From: CAVQLX01 sp963811605
GTDB lineage: Bacteria > Desulfobacterota > Binatia > DP-6
Reading direction: 5' to 3'
Length of the DNA: 64,000 nucleotides
Assembly: GCA_963811605.1 (NCBI GenBank)
Contig: CAWESA010000003.1
Coordinates: forward strand, 248,001 to 312,000
The position numbers were made by a program, and so were the translations under genes. Of this stretch, positions 49,073 to 58,034 are shown piece by piece; positions within the stretch are counted from its first letter, which is position 1, and every line of letters starts with the position of its first letter. The notes under the pieces are model-generated. The model was not told the DNA's origin and made no database searches. It was given only the letters and a program-made list of their open reading frames with translations.

Positions 49073-51924
49073 GCGACGCGTTCCTGTCCTACTCGCGCCG
49101 GGACGTCGACTTCACCCGACGTCTGGTGGAGGCCCTGCGCGCGCAGGATCTGTCCGTCTGGGTGGACGAGCAGGGCATCCCGCCGTCCGCGGAGTGGATG
49201 CGCGAGATTCTCGCCGCAATCGAGGGCGCCGATTGCTTCGTCGTCGTGGTCACGCCGGACGCGGCGGCATCCGAGGTCTGCGGGCTCGAGCTGCGGCACG
49301 CGCTGGAGAACCACAAGCGCATCCTGCCGGTGCTACGGCGGGTGGTGGATCCCGGACAGCTCGATGCGCTCGCGCGCCTGCAATGGGTCGACCTGCGCGA
49401 CGACACGCGCTTCGCCGACGCCGTCGGGCAGCTCGTCGAGTCGGTCCGGACGGATCCCGACGCCGTCCACCTGCACACGCGACTCCTCACCCGGGGGGTG
49501 CAGTGGCGCGACAACCAGCGCGAGCGCAGCCTCCTGCTGCGCGGCAAGGAGCTGGAGGTGGCGGAGGGCTGGCTCGCGACGCCGGGGGTGTCTCCGGAGC
49601 CGACCGAGCTCCACCGCGAGTATGTGCGTGCGAGCCGGCTGGCCGCCGATCGCCGCCGCCGCATCGGGATCGGGATCGGGATCGCGACCCTCGCGCTGGT
49701 CGGCGTGCTCGGGGTCGTCTCCCTGCTGGAGCGCGGCAAGGCCAACGAGCGCGCGGCCGTCGGGCTGGCAGGGCAGACGGCCAGCCAGGCGCTCGCCCAG
49801 CTCGACCGATCGTACGATCTGGCGCTGCTGCTCGCCGTCGAGGCGCAGACGATCCGGGCGACGCCGGAGACCGCCTCCGCGTTGCAGCGCGTGCTCCTCG
49901 AGCGCCCGCAGCTGGCGCGCATCCTCGCGAAGGCTCCGGCGCGAGCGATCGCGCTGCGGTTCGACGAGCAGGCGCAGCACCTGGTCGGCGGGCTCGCGAA
50001 CAGCGCGGTGGTGCGGTGGAGCCTCGCGGGCGGCGGTCCCCGGCGGGTGTTGCCGGGGCGGCGCACGGGCTATGTGAACGCCTTCGCGCTCGATCCCTCG
50101 CTCACGCGCGCGGCATTCGGCGGCGGCTTCCGGCGTCGCATCCTGGTGCGTGCGCTGCCGGACGGACAGCGGGTGGCGCGCATCGCCCTCGGCGGCTGGT
50201 TCGAGATCCAGCAGCTCGCGTTCTCGCCCTCCGACCCGCGCCTCCTCGCCTCCGCCAACGGCAACGCGTCCACGGGGGCGAGCCTCTGGGATCTCGCGAC
50301 CGGCACCGAGCGCCATCCGTCCCTCCTGCCGGGCAGCGGCGTCGCCGCCGTGGCGTTCAGCCCGGATGGCCGGCTCCTCGCCGCCGGGGGCTGGGATCGC
50401 AACGTCGCCGTGTGGAACGTCGCCAGCGGAGCATCGGCGGGGCGCATCGACCTGGGGATGGACGCCGTGATGGCGCTCGCCTTCGCCGCCGACGGCCGAC
50501 TCGTGGCCGCGGGCGGGGACCGGGTCGTCGTGGTCGATCCCGCCGTCCCCGGAGCTCTGGAGACGATCCCCGCTCCCGGCGGCGCCGTGCGCAGCGTGGC
50601 GGCGAGCCCGGACGGTCGCTGGCTGGCGGCGGGTCTCGATCGGGGACGGGTGGCGCTGTGGGATCGCTCGGCGCGCGCGACCGAGCCCGTCGTGCTGGAC
50701 GGGCTCGACGCCTACGTCGACAGCCTGGTGTTCAGCCGCGACGGACGGCTGCTGGCGTCGGCCGACTACCAGCACGGTGTCGGCGTGTGGGAGCTGGACC
50801 GCGTCTCACGCTTCGGGCGCATCCTCGGAACGCACGCGGCGGCGGTGCGCGCGGTGGCGATGAGCCCCGACGGCACGCTCGCCGCGTCGAGCGGCTGGGA
50901 CCGGACGGTGCGGCTCTGGCCCACCGCGTCCGGCGGCGGCGCCCCGCAGGCACTCGAGGGGCATCGCTCGGACGTCTACGCGCTCGCCTTCGCGGACGAT
51001 GGCGCCGCGCTGATCTCGCTCGACAGTCGCATCCTGCCGAGCGCGCGCGGGGTCGCGCACGCCATCCGCTGGGATCTCTCCGCACGCCCCGCGCATGCCG
51101 TGACGCCGCTGGCGGAGGCGCTCCCGGGCGCGGGTCTCGAAGCGATGATGCTCGACCTGCCGATGCTGCGGGAGGATGCGCTTCCGGTCGCACTCGACGG
51201 GGACGGGACCCGGATGGCGCGCGTCGAGGTGGCGGGGTCGCCGCGGAGCCTGCGGCCCGTCGTCGAGGTGCGCGAGGTGGCGACGGATGGCGTCGTCGCG
51301 GCGCTGCCCGGCGAGCCGGGACGGACGATCGCGGGCCTCGCGCTCAGCCGAGCCGGAGACCTGGTGGCGACCGCGGGCAGCGACGGTCGTGTGGAGCTGC
51401 TGGACGTGTCGAGACCCGCACGCACGGGCGTGGCGGACGAGGGTGCCCCGGGATGCACGGTGGTGGCGTTCGACACCACCGGAGCGCGCGTGGCCGCCGG
51501 CTGCGGCGGCGAGATTCGCCTGCACGCCGCGCGCGAGGGCCTGCCCGAGGAAGGCCGCCTGATCGGGCACGGCGCACCCATCACCGCCATCGCGTTCGAT
51601 CCGTCGGGACGGCATCTCGCCTCGGCGGACGCCGCCGGACAGTGGGCGCTCTGGGACCTGCCGACCGGACGCATGGTCGGGCGTGTGGTTGCCGCCGGCG
51701 CGCCGATCCACCAGCTCGCATTCGCGACCGACGGCAAGCGGCTGCTCTCGGGCGACGAAGCGGGTCGCGCGATCCTGTGGGACGTGGATGTCGAGAGCTG
51801 GGAGCGGCAAGCGTGCCGGATCGCGGGCCGCGACCTCAGCCGGGAGGAACGAGCGCGATACCTGCCCGGACCCTACCGCACGCCGTGCAAAAGCGCTCAA
51901 AAAAGGGGAGCCCCCGGGTCGTGA
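49069..51924 (+). CDS. TIR domain - transmembrane - WD40 protein
   Basis: 951 residues. TIR domain at 1-130 (AFLSYSRRDVDF, WVDEQGIPPSAEWM, FVVVVTPDAAASEVCGLEL) with Glu74 at the position of the NADase catalytic Glu. A linker is followed by a single membrane helix at about 199-219. A helical segment (about 225-300) resembles the linker seen after STAND ATPases (DLALLLAVEA), but no ATPase domain is present. Residues about 300-930 form WD40 blades (SPDGRWLAAG, SRDGRLLASADY, SPDGTLAASSGWDRTVRLW). It may sense something through the propeller and signal or degrade NAD through TIR. The stop lies inside the hairpin at 51906-51940. Overlaps the dimethylformamidase-like gene by 4 bases. Confidence 0.88.
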   Translation: MSDAFLSYSRRDVDFTRRLVEALRAQDLSVWVDEQGIPPSAEWMREILAAIEGADCFVVVVTPDAAASEVCGLELRHALENHKRILPVLRRVVDPGQLDALARLQWVDLRDDTRFADAVGQLVESVRTDPDAVHLHTRLLTRGVQWRDNQRERSLLLRGKELEVAEGWLATPGVSPEPTELHREYVRASRLAADRRRRIGIGIGIATLALVGVLGVVSLLERGKANERAAVGLAGQTASQALAQLDRSYDLALLLAVEAQTIRATPETASALQRVLLERPQLARILAKAPARAIALRFDEQAQHLVGGLANSAVVRWSLAGGGPRRVLPGRRTGYVNAFALDPSLTRAAFGGGFRRRILVRALPDGQRVARIALGGWFEIQQLAFSPSDPRLLASANGNASTGASLWDLATGTERHPSLLPGSGVAAVAFSPDGRLLAAGGWDRNVAVWNVASGASAGRIDLGMDAVMALAFAADGRLVAAGGDRVVVVDPAVPGALETIPAPGGAVRSVAASPDGRWLAAGLDRGRVALWDRSARATEPVVLDGLDAYVDSLVFSRDGRLLASADYQHGVGVWELDRVSRFGRILGTHAAAVRAVAMSPDGTLAASSGWDRTVRLWPTASGGGAPQALEGHRSDVYALAFADDGAALISLDSRILPSARGVAHAIRWDLSARPAHAVTPLAEALPGAGLEAMMLDLPMLREDALPVALDGDGTRMARVEVAGSPRSLRPVVEVREVATDGVVAALPGEPGRTIAGLALSRAGDLVATAGSDGRVELLDVSRPARTGVADEGAPGCTVVAFDTTGARVAAGCGGEIRLHAAREGLPEEGRLIGHGAPITAIAFDPSGRHLASADAAGQWALWDLPTGRMVGRVVAAGAPIHQLAFATDGKRLLSGDEAGRAILWDVDVESWERQACRIAGRDLSREERARYLPGPYRTPCKSAQKRGAPGS

Positions 51925-51940
51925 CGACCCGGGGGCTCCC
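51899..51940 (-). terminator. Strong intrinsic terminator of the minus-strand cysteine-rich gene
   Basis: A 17-bp perfect stem (51906-51922 with 51924-51940; effectively a small loop), followed on the minus strand by six T (51904-51899). It terminates the gene at 51968-53551. The TIR-WD40 stop codon (51922-51924) falls at the tip of the hairpin, and no T-tract follows on the plus strand. Confidence 0.85.
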
Positions 51941-51967
51941 GGTTGAACCTGGCTCACCAGCTACGTG

Positions 51968-53551
51968 CTAGTTGACCTCGAAGGTCCCCGGCAACGAAAC
52001 CGCTCCGGGACCAGGCAGGTTGGCCGACGCGTCCACCAGGCCGTTCCCCGTGGCCGCGATGCAGAACACCGACGCGAGCGTGGCGCTCGTGGGAGTTCCG
52101 ACGGTGATGGCTCCGGCCGGCGTCCCGTTCTCGGTGATGGTGCGGCAGGTGCCTTGTCCGAAGCAACCGGCGGTGGTCTGACCGGGGCAGAAGAGGCCGC
52201 CTGCGTCGGTGGAGCTCGCCGAGCCCGTGGTGAGCGGCGTGAGATCCACGACGATCACGCCCACGTGCGACCCGTCGATGCAGGCGCCGCCGCCCGGCGT
52301 GCAGGGCTGTGTCGGCGGGTTGGCGCCGCCCGTCGGGCAGTCACGCGTCACGCCGGTGGAGCTGGTCGTGGTGCAGGCCATCCCGGCTCGCGGCCCGCGA
52401 TCGCAGGTGCCGGTGCCCGGGCTGCTCGGCGTGCCGGTGGCGGAGCACCTCGGGCACGGCTGCGCCAGGTTGCCCGTGAGATAGATGTCGGAGGCGAGCG
52501 GGACGCTCGTCGACGAGGTGCCCGCGCTCAGGTCGAGCGTACCACTGGCGGGAGAAGCCCAGGTGTTGATCACGCAGGTGGTGATGGTGGGGATGGTCGG
52601 GTTCGGGATCGGCAGCGGGGTGCCGAAGTTGCAGCCCGTGTCGGTGCAGTCCGGACCTCCCGTGTTGACGGGTGGCGCGGCGCTCGTCGGGCCGATGGTG
52701 CAGCTCGAGCCGGCGCAGCTGAGCGAGAAGCGGCTGACCGATCCGTCGGGGGTCGGGCCCTCCGGCACGATGGAGCCACCCGCGCCGATGTTCAAGCCGC
52801 CGCACGTCAGATTCTTGAGGGTGACGGACGCCCCGTCCTTCACATTGCCACAGGTGCCGCCCGGGACGCCGGTGGCGAAGTCGAGGATGGTCGGCGGCGT
52901 CAAATCAGCCGCGACGCCGCTGACGAACGCGTCGACCTTGGCCTCGATGGCCCCGGTGTCGCCAGTGGTCTGGCAGGGCGTGGCGCTCGGGTTGTACTTC
53001 GTCTCGAGCTTCTGGAAGCAGCCCTTCGCCGGGTCGGCGCCGCCGTCGAACTTGTCCATGGCCTTCTGGACGCAGGGGCCGAACTTGAGGGGGTCGGGCT
53101 TGGTGGTGTTCTTGCCGTAGCACCCGAGGAGCGCCTTCACCTTGTTGGCGACGCACTTCTTCTTGCCCGCGGAGCACTTGTCGAGCACGGGCGTCGGGTA
53201 CATCGGATCGACGTCGGTGACGATGTCGTTGACGAAGGCGTCGATCGTGGCCTCCAGGCTGGGTGCATCGCCGGTGGTCGCACACGGCGGCTTCAAATCC
53301 GCCTTCTCCATGCAGCCCTTGGCGGGCAGCGAGAACTTCATCTCCGCCTTGGTGATGCACGCCGGGTCGACCGCCACCCCCTTGCCCTCGGCCTTGTTGT
53401 GGCATTTGAGCAGGCCGGTGGCCTTCGTGTTGGCGCACTTCATCTTCGCCGCGGAGCATTTCGCCGTGGCCGGGACCTGCGCCTGCGCGGTGCCGAGGAG
53501 CAGCAGGGCGGACGCGAGCATGCCAGTGCCGAGCGTCACAAATCGTTTCAT
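51968..53551 (-). CDS. Secreted cysteine-rich protein: two helical Cys repeats plus one CGGL-type domain
   Basis: 527 residues. Signal peptide (MKRFVTLGTGMLASALLLLG, cut near residue 24). Two tandem repeats of about 90 residues follow (from CSAAKMKC and from CSAGKKKC), each with KC/GC, a KGC and a final C..TGD..xxE..xDAFV pattern. From about residue 224 to the end is a cysteine-rich domain that starts ILDFATG and contains LTCGGLNIG, EGPTPDGSVSRF, GCNFGTPLPIPNP and LPGPGAVSLPGTF. The same domain occurs twice in the divergent gene at 53826. Exported; function unknown. Confidence 0.7.
   Translation of the reverse strand: MKRFVTLGTGMLASALLLLGTAQAQVPATAKCSAAKMKCANTKATGLLKCHNKAEGKGVAVDPACITKAEMKFSLPAKGCMEKADLKPPCATTGDAPSLEATIDAFVNDIVTDVDPMYPTPVLDKCSAGKKKCVANKVKALLGCYGKNTTKPDPLKFGPCVQKAMDKFDGGADPAKGCFQKLETKYNPSATPCQTTGDTGAIEAKVDAFVSGVAADLTPPTILDFATGVPGGTCGNVKDGASVTLKNLTCGGLNIGAGGSIVPEGPTPDGSVSRFSLSCAGSSCTIGPTSAAPPVNTGGPDCTDTGCNFGTPLPIPNPTIPTITTCVINTWASPASGTLDLSAGTSSTSVPLASDIYLTGNLAQPCPRCSATGTPSSPGTGTCDRGPRAGMACTTTSSTGVTRDCPTGGANPPTQPCTPGGGACIDGSHVGVIVVDLTPLTTGSASSTDAGGLFCPGQTTAGCFGQGTCRTITENGTPAGAITVGTPTSATLASVFCIAATGNGLVDASANLPGPGAVSLPGTFEVN
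51977..52887 (-). repeat. CGGL-type cysteine-rich domain, copy A
   Basis: About 300 residues. Shares TPDGSVSRF, GCNFGTPLPIPNP, CPRCSATG and STGVTRDCPTGGANPPTQP with copy C, nearly word for word. Confidence 0.75.
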
Positions 53552-53623
53552 ACGGTTCCCCCTTCTCAAAGTCGTTGCTGACGTGGATGGGTCTATGGAC
53601 GATTCAGGGCTCGAAGGCCGCCG

Positions 53624-53653
53624 ACTCTAGATTGGGCCTCGTTTTCCGGTCAA
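53624..53653 (-). promoter_or_regulatory. Candidate promoter of the minus-strand cysteine-rich gene
   Basis: Read on the minus strand: TTGACC (53653-53648), 18-bp spacer, TAGAGT (53629-53624), about 70 bp before the start codon. In the 274-bp divergent region there is also a TTGACA at 53713-53718 on the plus strand, with no good -10. Confidence 0.4.
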
Positions 53654-53825
53654 GTAGAAATTCTGGTGAAGCCGAGCGCTTCAGCTATGTGCGACGCATC
53701 AATTGTAAACGCTTGACAACCTCGGCGGCGGCAGGGGAAGGGTACCAGGGGGGATCGAATTTCGCGCCCGCGAACGGCTGGTGCGCCGACACCTCGGACT
53801 TCAAGCGGAAAAGAAGGAGCGTTTC

Positions 53826-56408
53826 ATGCGGATCGTGGGTCGGAGCTGGGTCGCACTGCTCGGGTTGCTCGTCGTGTCGCCGCCGGTTCATGCGAAGAAA
53901 TGTAGCGACACGTCGGGCTTCGACGCGGTGATGGAGCAGGTGGAGGCGGCCGTGCCGTGCGCGAGCGCGACCAAGCACGGCAAGTACGTGAAGCAGGCCA
54001 AGAAGCAGCTGAAGGGCAAGCTCTCCGGCGCGTGCAAGAGGGAGTTCGCGAAGCAGTATCTGTCCCGGTCGATCTGCGGCCGCGCGGACAAGTTCGAGGT
54101 CTGCTGCAGCACGAAGAAGGGCGGCAAGGCCAGCAGGGTCGTGAAGAAGGGCAAGTGCGCCAAGAAGGGCGGCTCGGTCTGCGCGAACCTCGACAATCCG
54201 ACCAGCGTCGGTGACGCGTGCACGGCGAGCGGGGTCTGCGAGACCACGACCACCACGACGACGACCACCACCACCGTGGCGCAGCCGACCACCACCACCG
54301 TTCCCCCGCCGCCTCCGGACAAGATTCTCGAGTTCACCCTGTCGCAGGCCGGGGGCGTCTGTGGAACCGCCACGGACGATTCTGGCGGAGTGCTCCAGAA
54401 CCTCACCTGCGGAGGGCTCAACATCGGCGGTGGCCAGTCCACCCAGGCCGAGGGACCGACGCCGGACGGGTCGGTGAGCCAGTTCGGGCTCAACTGCACG
54501 GGGACCACGTGCAACATCACGCCGATCGCGATCAATCCGTCGGTCAACACGGCGGGACCCGACTGCACCTCGACTGGCTGCAACTTCGGCACGCCGCTGC
54601 CGATCCCGAACCCTGCGAGCCCGAGCCTCTCGACCTGCGTCCTCAACACGTGGTCGGCGCCGGCTTCCGGTACGCTCGACCTGGCGACGGGGACGTCGAG
54701 CACGAACGTGCCTCTCAACTCCGACGTCTACATCACGAGCAATGTCGCGCAGGCCTGTCCCCGCTGCTCCGCGACCGGCACTCCGGCCAATCCTGGCACG
54801 GGCACGTGTGATCGCGGACCGCGCACCGGCCAGCCGTGCACGACGACCAGCCAGACGGGCTTGACCCGCGACTGCCTGACCGGCGGCGCGGATGCGACGC
54901 ATCCGTGCACCCCGGGGGGAGGCATCTGCATCGACGGAACCCACGTCGGTCCCATCCTCGTCGATCTCTCGCCTCTCCAGACCTCCGCCTCCAGCAAGAC
55001 GGATCCGGCAGGAAACTTCTGTCCCAGCCAGCTCAACCCGGGCTGCTTCGCCCATCCGACCTGTCGCACCATCACGGAGAACGGAGTGCCCGCAGGCCCC
55101 ATCACGGTCGGTGTTCCGGCCGCCGCGACCCTGGCCTCGGTGTTCTGCATCGCGGCGACCAACAACGGCATCGTGGACGGCGCGGCCAGCTTGCCCGGCC
55201 CGGGCGCGGTGTCGCTGCCGGGCACGTTCGTCGTCAAGGAGCTGACGTCCACCACGACGCCCACCAGCACGACGATCGTGACGACGACGACACCTGTCAC
55301 CACGACGACCACGACGACTCTGCCATGCGGGAACAGCATCCTCGACCCCGGTGAGCGATGCGATCCGGGATCAGCGGGGGGAGCAATGCTCGGATGCCCG
55401 GACGGCGGCTTCTGCACCACCACCTGCCAGTGCGTCGCGTGCCTGCCTCAGGATATCTCTCACAAGACGCTCGATTTCTCTCTCAATCCTGCCGGTGGAA
55501 CTTGCGGAAGCGTGCAGGACGGTTCGTCCGTCGTCCTGAAGAACCTGACCTGCGGCGGTCTCAGCATCGGTGGCGGCGGCTCGATCGTTCCGGAAGGGCC
55601 TACGCCGGATGGCTCCGTGAGTCGTTTCAAGGTCACGTGCTGTGACACGACCTCCCAGTGCCAGATCGAGCCCTCCAGTGCTGTTCCGGACCTGAACACT
55701 GGTGTGCCAGACTGCACGAGCACTGGGTGCAACTTCGGCACGCCGCTGCCGATTCCAAACCCGGCGCTGCCGACGATCACTACTTGCGTTCTCAACACGT
55801 GGTCCTTGCCTGCGAGCGGTACGCTCGACCTGACGACGGGCGTTTCGACGACGAGCGTGCCTCTCACATCGGACATTTACTTGACTGGCAACCTCGCTCA
55901 GCCATGCCCGCGGTGCTCCGCGACGGGTTCGCCGGCGAGCCCCGGGATCGGTACGTGCGATCGTGGTCCACGCGCCGGCATGCCATGCACCACGACCAGC
56001 TCCACTGGTGTGACGCGCGATTGCCCGACGGGCGGCGCCAATCCGCCGACACAGCCCTGCACCCCTGGTGGCGGCGGGTGCGTCGACGGCTCGCACGTCG
56101 GTCAAATCGCTGTGAACCTCACGCCCCTCACCACCGGGGCTGCCAGCAGCATTGCTCCCGATGGTCTGTTCTGCCCTGGCCAAGGTCAGGCACAGATCGG
56201 GTGCTTCGGGCAGGGAACCTGTCGCGGCATTTTCGAAAACGGGAGCGCGGCTGGCCCGATCGCGACGGGTACGCCGGCCAGCGCAACGCTGGCTTCTGTC
56301 TTCTGCATCGAGGCCACGGGCAACGGCCTGGTGGATGCGTCGGCGAACCTCCCCGGTCCGGGAGCGATCTCGCTGCCCGGTAGCTTCACTCTAACCGATC
56401 AGCCGTAA
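53826..56408 (+). CDS. Secreted cysteine-rich protein with two CGGL-type domains and Thr linkers
   Basis: 860 residues. AAGGAG precedes ATG 53826; signal peptide MRIVGRSWVALLGLLVVSPP and VHA cleavage. Residues about 26-130 are Lys- and Cys-rich and helical. After a Thr linker (about 139-165) comes CGGL copy B (54324-55235), another Thr linker, a CGNSILDPGERCDPGS cysteine motif and copy C (55466-56396). Copy C is more like copy A of the neighbouring minus-strand gene than like copy B, which points to gene conversion or duplication across the divergent pair. Probably a surface or matrix protein; no enzymatic motif seen. Confidence 0.7.
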   Translation: MRIVGRSWVALLGLLVVSPPVHAKKCSDTSGFDAVMEQVEAAVPCASATKHGKYVKQAKKQLKGKLSGACKREFAKQYLSRSICGRADKFEVCCSTKKGGKASRVVKKGKCAKKGGSVCANLDNPTSVGDACTASGVCETTTTTTTTTTTVAQPTTTTVPPPPPDKILEFTLSQAGGVCGTATDDSGGVLQNLTCGGLNIGGGQSTQAEGPTPDGSVSQFGLNCTGTTCNITPIAINPSVNTAGPDCTSTGCNFGTPLPIPNPASPSLSTCVLNTWSAPASGTLDLATGTSSTNVPLNSDVYITSNVAQACPRCSATGTPANPGTGTCDRGPRTGQPCTTTSQTGLTRDCLTGGADATHPCTPGGGICIDGTHVGPILVDLSPLQTSASSKTDPAGNFCPSQLNPGCFAHPTCRTITENGVPAGPITVGVPAAATLASVFCIAATNNGIVDGAASLPGPGAVSLPGTFVVKELTSTTTPTSTTIVTTTTPVTTTTTTTLPCGNSILDPGERCDPGSAGGAMLGCPDGGFCTTTCQCVACLPQDISHKTLDFSLNPAGGTCGSVQDGSSVVLKNLTCGGLSIGGGGSIVPEGPTPDGSVSRFKVTCCDTTSQCQIEPSSAVPDLNTGVPDCTSTGCNFGTPLPIPNPALPTITTCVLNTWSLPASGTLDLTTGVSTTSVPLTSDIYLTGNLAQPCPRCSATGSPASPGIGTCDRGPRAGMPCTTTSSTGVTRDCPTGGANPPTQPCTPGGGGCVDGSHVGQIAVNLTPLTTGAASSIAPDGLFCPGQGQAQIGCFGQGTCRGIFENGSAAGPIATGTPASATLASVFCIEATGNGLVDASANLPGPGAISLPGSFTLTDQP
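54324..55235 (+). repeat. CGGL-type cysteine-rich domain, copy B
   Basis: Starts ILEFTLSQAGG and ends LPGPGAVSLPGTFVV. It is the most divergent of the three copies (for example TGLTRDCLTGG in place of TGVTRDCPTGG). Confidence 0.75.
55466..56396 (+). repeat. CGGL-type cysteine-rich domain, copy C
   Basis: Starts TLDFSLNPAGG and ends LPGPGAISLPGSF. Closest to copy A. Confidence 0.75.
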
Positions 56409-56428
56409 GCGATCGGCCAACAGCGCCT

Positions 56429-56463
56429 GAAGCCCCCGGATCGCGTGTGCGATCCGGGGCTTC
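56429..56463. terminator. Hairpin between convergent genes
   Basis: GAAGCCCC..GGATCGC pairs with GCGATCCGGGGCTTC (15 bp, one bulged C, 4-base loop), 20 bp after the cysteine-rich gene and 25 bp before the end of the minus-strand gene. Only a short T-containing tail. Confidence 0.65.
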
Positions 56464-56488
56464 GTGCTTCCGTGGACGGCGCGTCGGC

Positions 56489-57220
56489 TCAGCTCGACTT
56501 CGCGCGCCCGCAGCCCTTGAACATGTCGAGCACGCGCTGCCACCAGCTCACCTGCGGCGCGTCCCCGACGCGGTACATCCGGAAGGTGCCCTTGAAGGAG
56601 ATGGGGATCGGGAAGGGCGCGCTCGCGAGCGTCACCCCGGCGTAGACGCCCTTGAAGCCGTCGTCCGTCTTCTCCGTGGCGCCGAACACCATCACGTCCT
56701 TGGAGGGACGATCGGGGCCGGGCGTGAACATGGTCACCAGCGCGATCGTGAACATGGCATCCTTCATGGTCGGCTCGGCCTTGGCGAGATCGCCCGGCGT
56801 GTCGGCGCCGCTGATGGTGGTCTCGATCGATGCCACCGGCGGATGGTCCGGCTCGAGGCTGTCCCAGCCGTCCCGTAGCTCCCGAAGCTGCTGCGCGGTC
56901 GGCTCCCAGGGCGTGCGCTGCGCCGCGGCGGCGTCGTAGGCCGCCTTCATGTCCGGGGGCAACCCCCCGTAGCGCACCACCACGTGCGGCGCGCCGTCCA
57001 CGCGGGTGATGTCCCAGGCGAGGCTGATGGGGACGCCGGCGGGGTCATTCGGCAGGCCGACGTATCCGACCACCAGCCAGCGCCCGAACAGCTCGGGCAC
57101 CGTCCCCTGGACCTTGGTGGTGAACTGGGTCTGCGGCTGCTCCTGCGGCTGATCGGCGGGGATCGCCAGTCGCGGGTGAAATGCCAGCGAGACGGTGAGG
57201 AGCCAGGCGAGCGAACGCAT
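56489..57220 (-). CDS. Exported protein of unknown function
   Basis: 243 residues. Signal peptide MRSLAWLLTVSLAFHPRLAI. The mature protein has a beta-rich pattern (FGRWLVVGYVGLPNDPAG; ISLAWDITRVDGAPHVVVRYGGLP; GFKGVYAGVTLASAPFPIPISFKGTF) and one Cys near the end. I do not recognise a family. The start at 57220 was preferred over 57247 because the signal peptide begins there. Confidence 0.6.
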   Translation of the reverse strand: MRSLAWLLTVSLAFHPRLAIPADQPQEQPQTQFTTKVQGTVPELFGRWLVVGYVGLPNDPAGVPISLAWDITRVDGAPHVVVRYGGLPPDMKAAYDAAAAQRTPWEPTAQQLRELRDGWDSLEPDHPPVASIETTISGADTPGDLAKAEPTMKDAMFTIALVTMFTPGPDRPSKDVMVFGATEKTDDGFKGVYAGVTLASAPFPIPISFKGTFRMYRVGDAPQVSWWQRVLDMFKGCGRAKSS

Positions 57221-57320
57221 GGCGCGGCTGGTTACCCGGCGCCCCACGGGACCGTCAAGGGTCGTCGGGTCGCGGGTGATGGGCTACACTCCCTCGCCGC
57301 GAACCGGAGGAGGAGGATCC

Positions 57321-58034
57321 GTGAAGATACTCGTCATCGATATCGGCGGTACGCACCTCAAGTTCCTCGCTTCCGGCCGCCGCACGCCGGGCAAGGTCGT
57401 GTCGGGATCGACCATGACGCCGCGGCGCATGGTCGCCGTCGTGAGGCGGGAGACGCAGGGCTGGAAGTACGATGCGGTCTCGATCGGGTATCCCGGCGCG
57501 GTGGTGCAGGGCCGGCCGGTGCACGAGCCGCACAACCTCGGCCCCGGGTGGGTGGGCTTCGACTTCCGGCGCGCCTTCGGCAAGCCCGTCAAGGTGGTGA
57601 ACGACGCGGCGATGCAGGCCCTCGGCAGCTATCGCGGCGGTCGCATGCTGTTCCTCGGGCTCGGAACGGGCCTCGGGTCGGCGCTGGTCGTCGACGGGAC
57701 GGTCGAGCCGTTGGAGCTGGCCCACCTGCCGTACAAGAAGGGACGGACCTACGAGGACTACGTCGGCGTGCGTGGCCTCGAGCGCCTCGGCAAGAAGAAG
57801 TGGCGGAAGGCCGTGGAGGACGTCTCGGTTCGGCTCAAGTACGCGCTGCAGGCGGACGATCTCGTTCTCGGCGGCGGCAACGCCAAGTTCCTCAAGAGCT
57901 TGCCACCCGACAGCCGCCGGGTGACGAACGCCAACGCGTTCGTCGGCGGCTTCCGGCTGTGGGATCAGGAAGCGCCCCGCGCGTTGCATGCCGAGAAGGA
58001 ACCGCCGCGGCGCACGCGGCCACGGGTCGCCTAG
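57321..58034 (+). CDS. ROK-family (polyphosphate-glucokinase-like) sugar kinase
   Basis: 237 residues from GTG 57321, with GGAGGAGGAGG at 57306-57316. It has the phosphate-binding VIDIGGTHLKF and GLGTGLGSALVVDG loops and the NDAAMQALG segment holding the catalytic Asp. The ROK zinc-cysteine cluster is missing, as in polyphosphate glucokinases and their relatives, which phosphorylate glucose from ATP or polyphosphate. It overlaps the convergent SnoaL gene by 4 bases. Confidence 0.85.
   Translation: MKILVIDIGGTHLKFLASGRRTPGKVVSGSTMTPRRMVAVVRRETQGWKYDAVSIGYPGAVVQGRPVHEPHNLGPGWVGFDFRRAFGKPVKVVNDAAMQALGSYRGGRMLFLGLGTGLGSALVVDGTVEPLELAHLPYKKGRTYEDYVGVRGLERLGKKKWRKAVEDVSVRLKYALQADDLVLGGGNAKFLKSLPPDSRRVTNANAFVGGFRLWDQEAPRALHAEKEPPRRTRPRVA

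Noticed and set aside
47539..51924. The in-frame extension of the TIR-WD40 protein upstream to 47539
   Set aside because: Upstream of 49069 the frame is a shadow of the dimethylformamidase-like gene; the ATGA overlap and TIR opening mark the real start.
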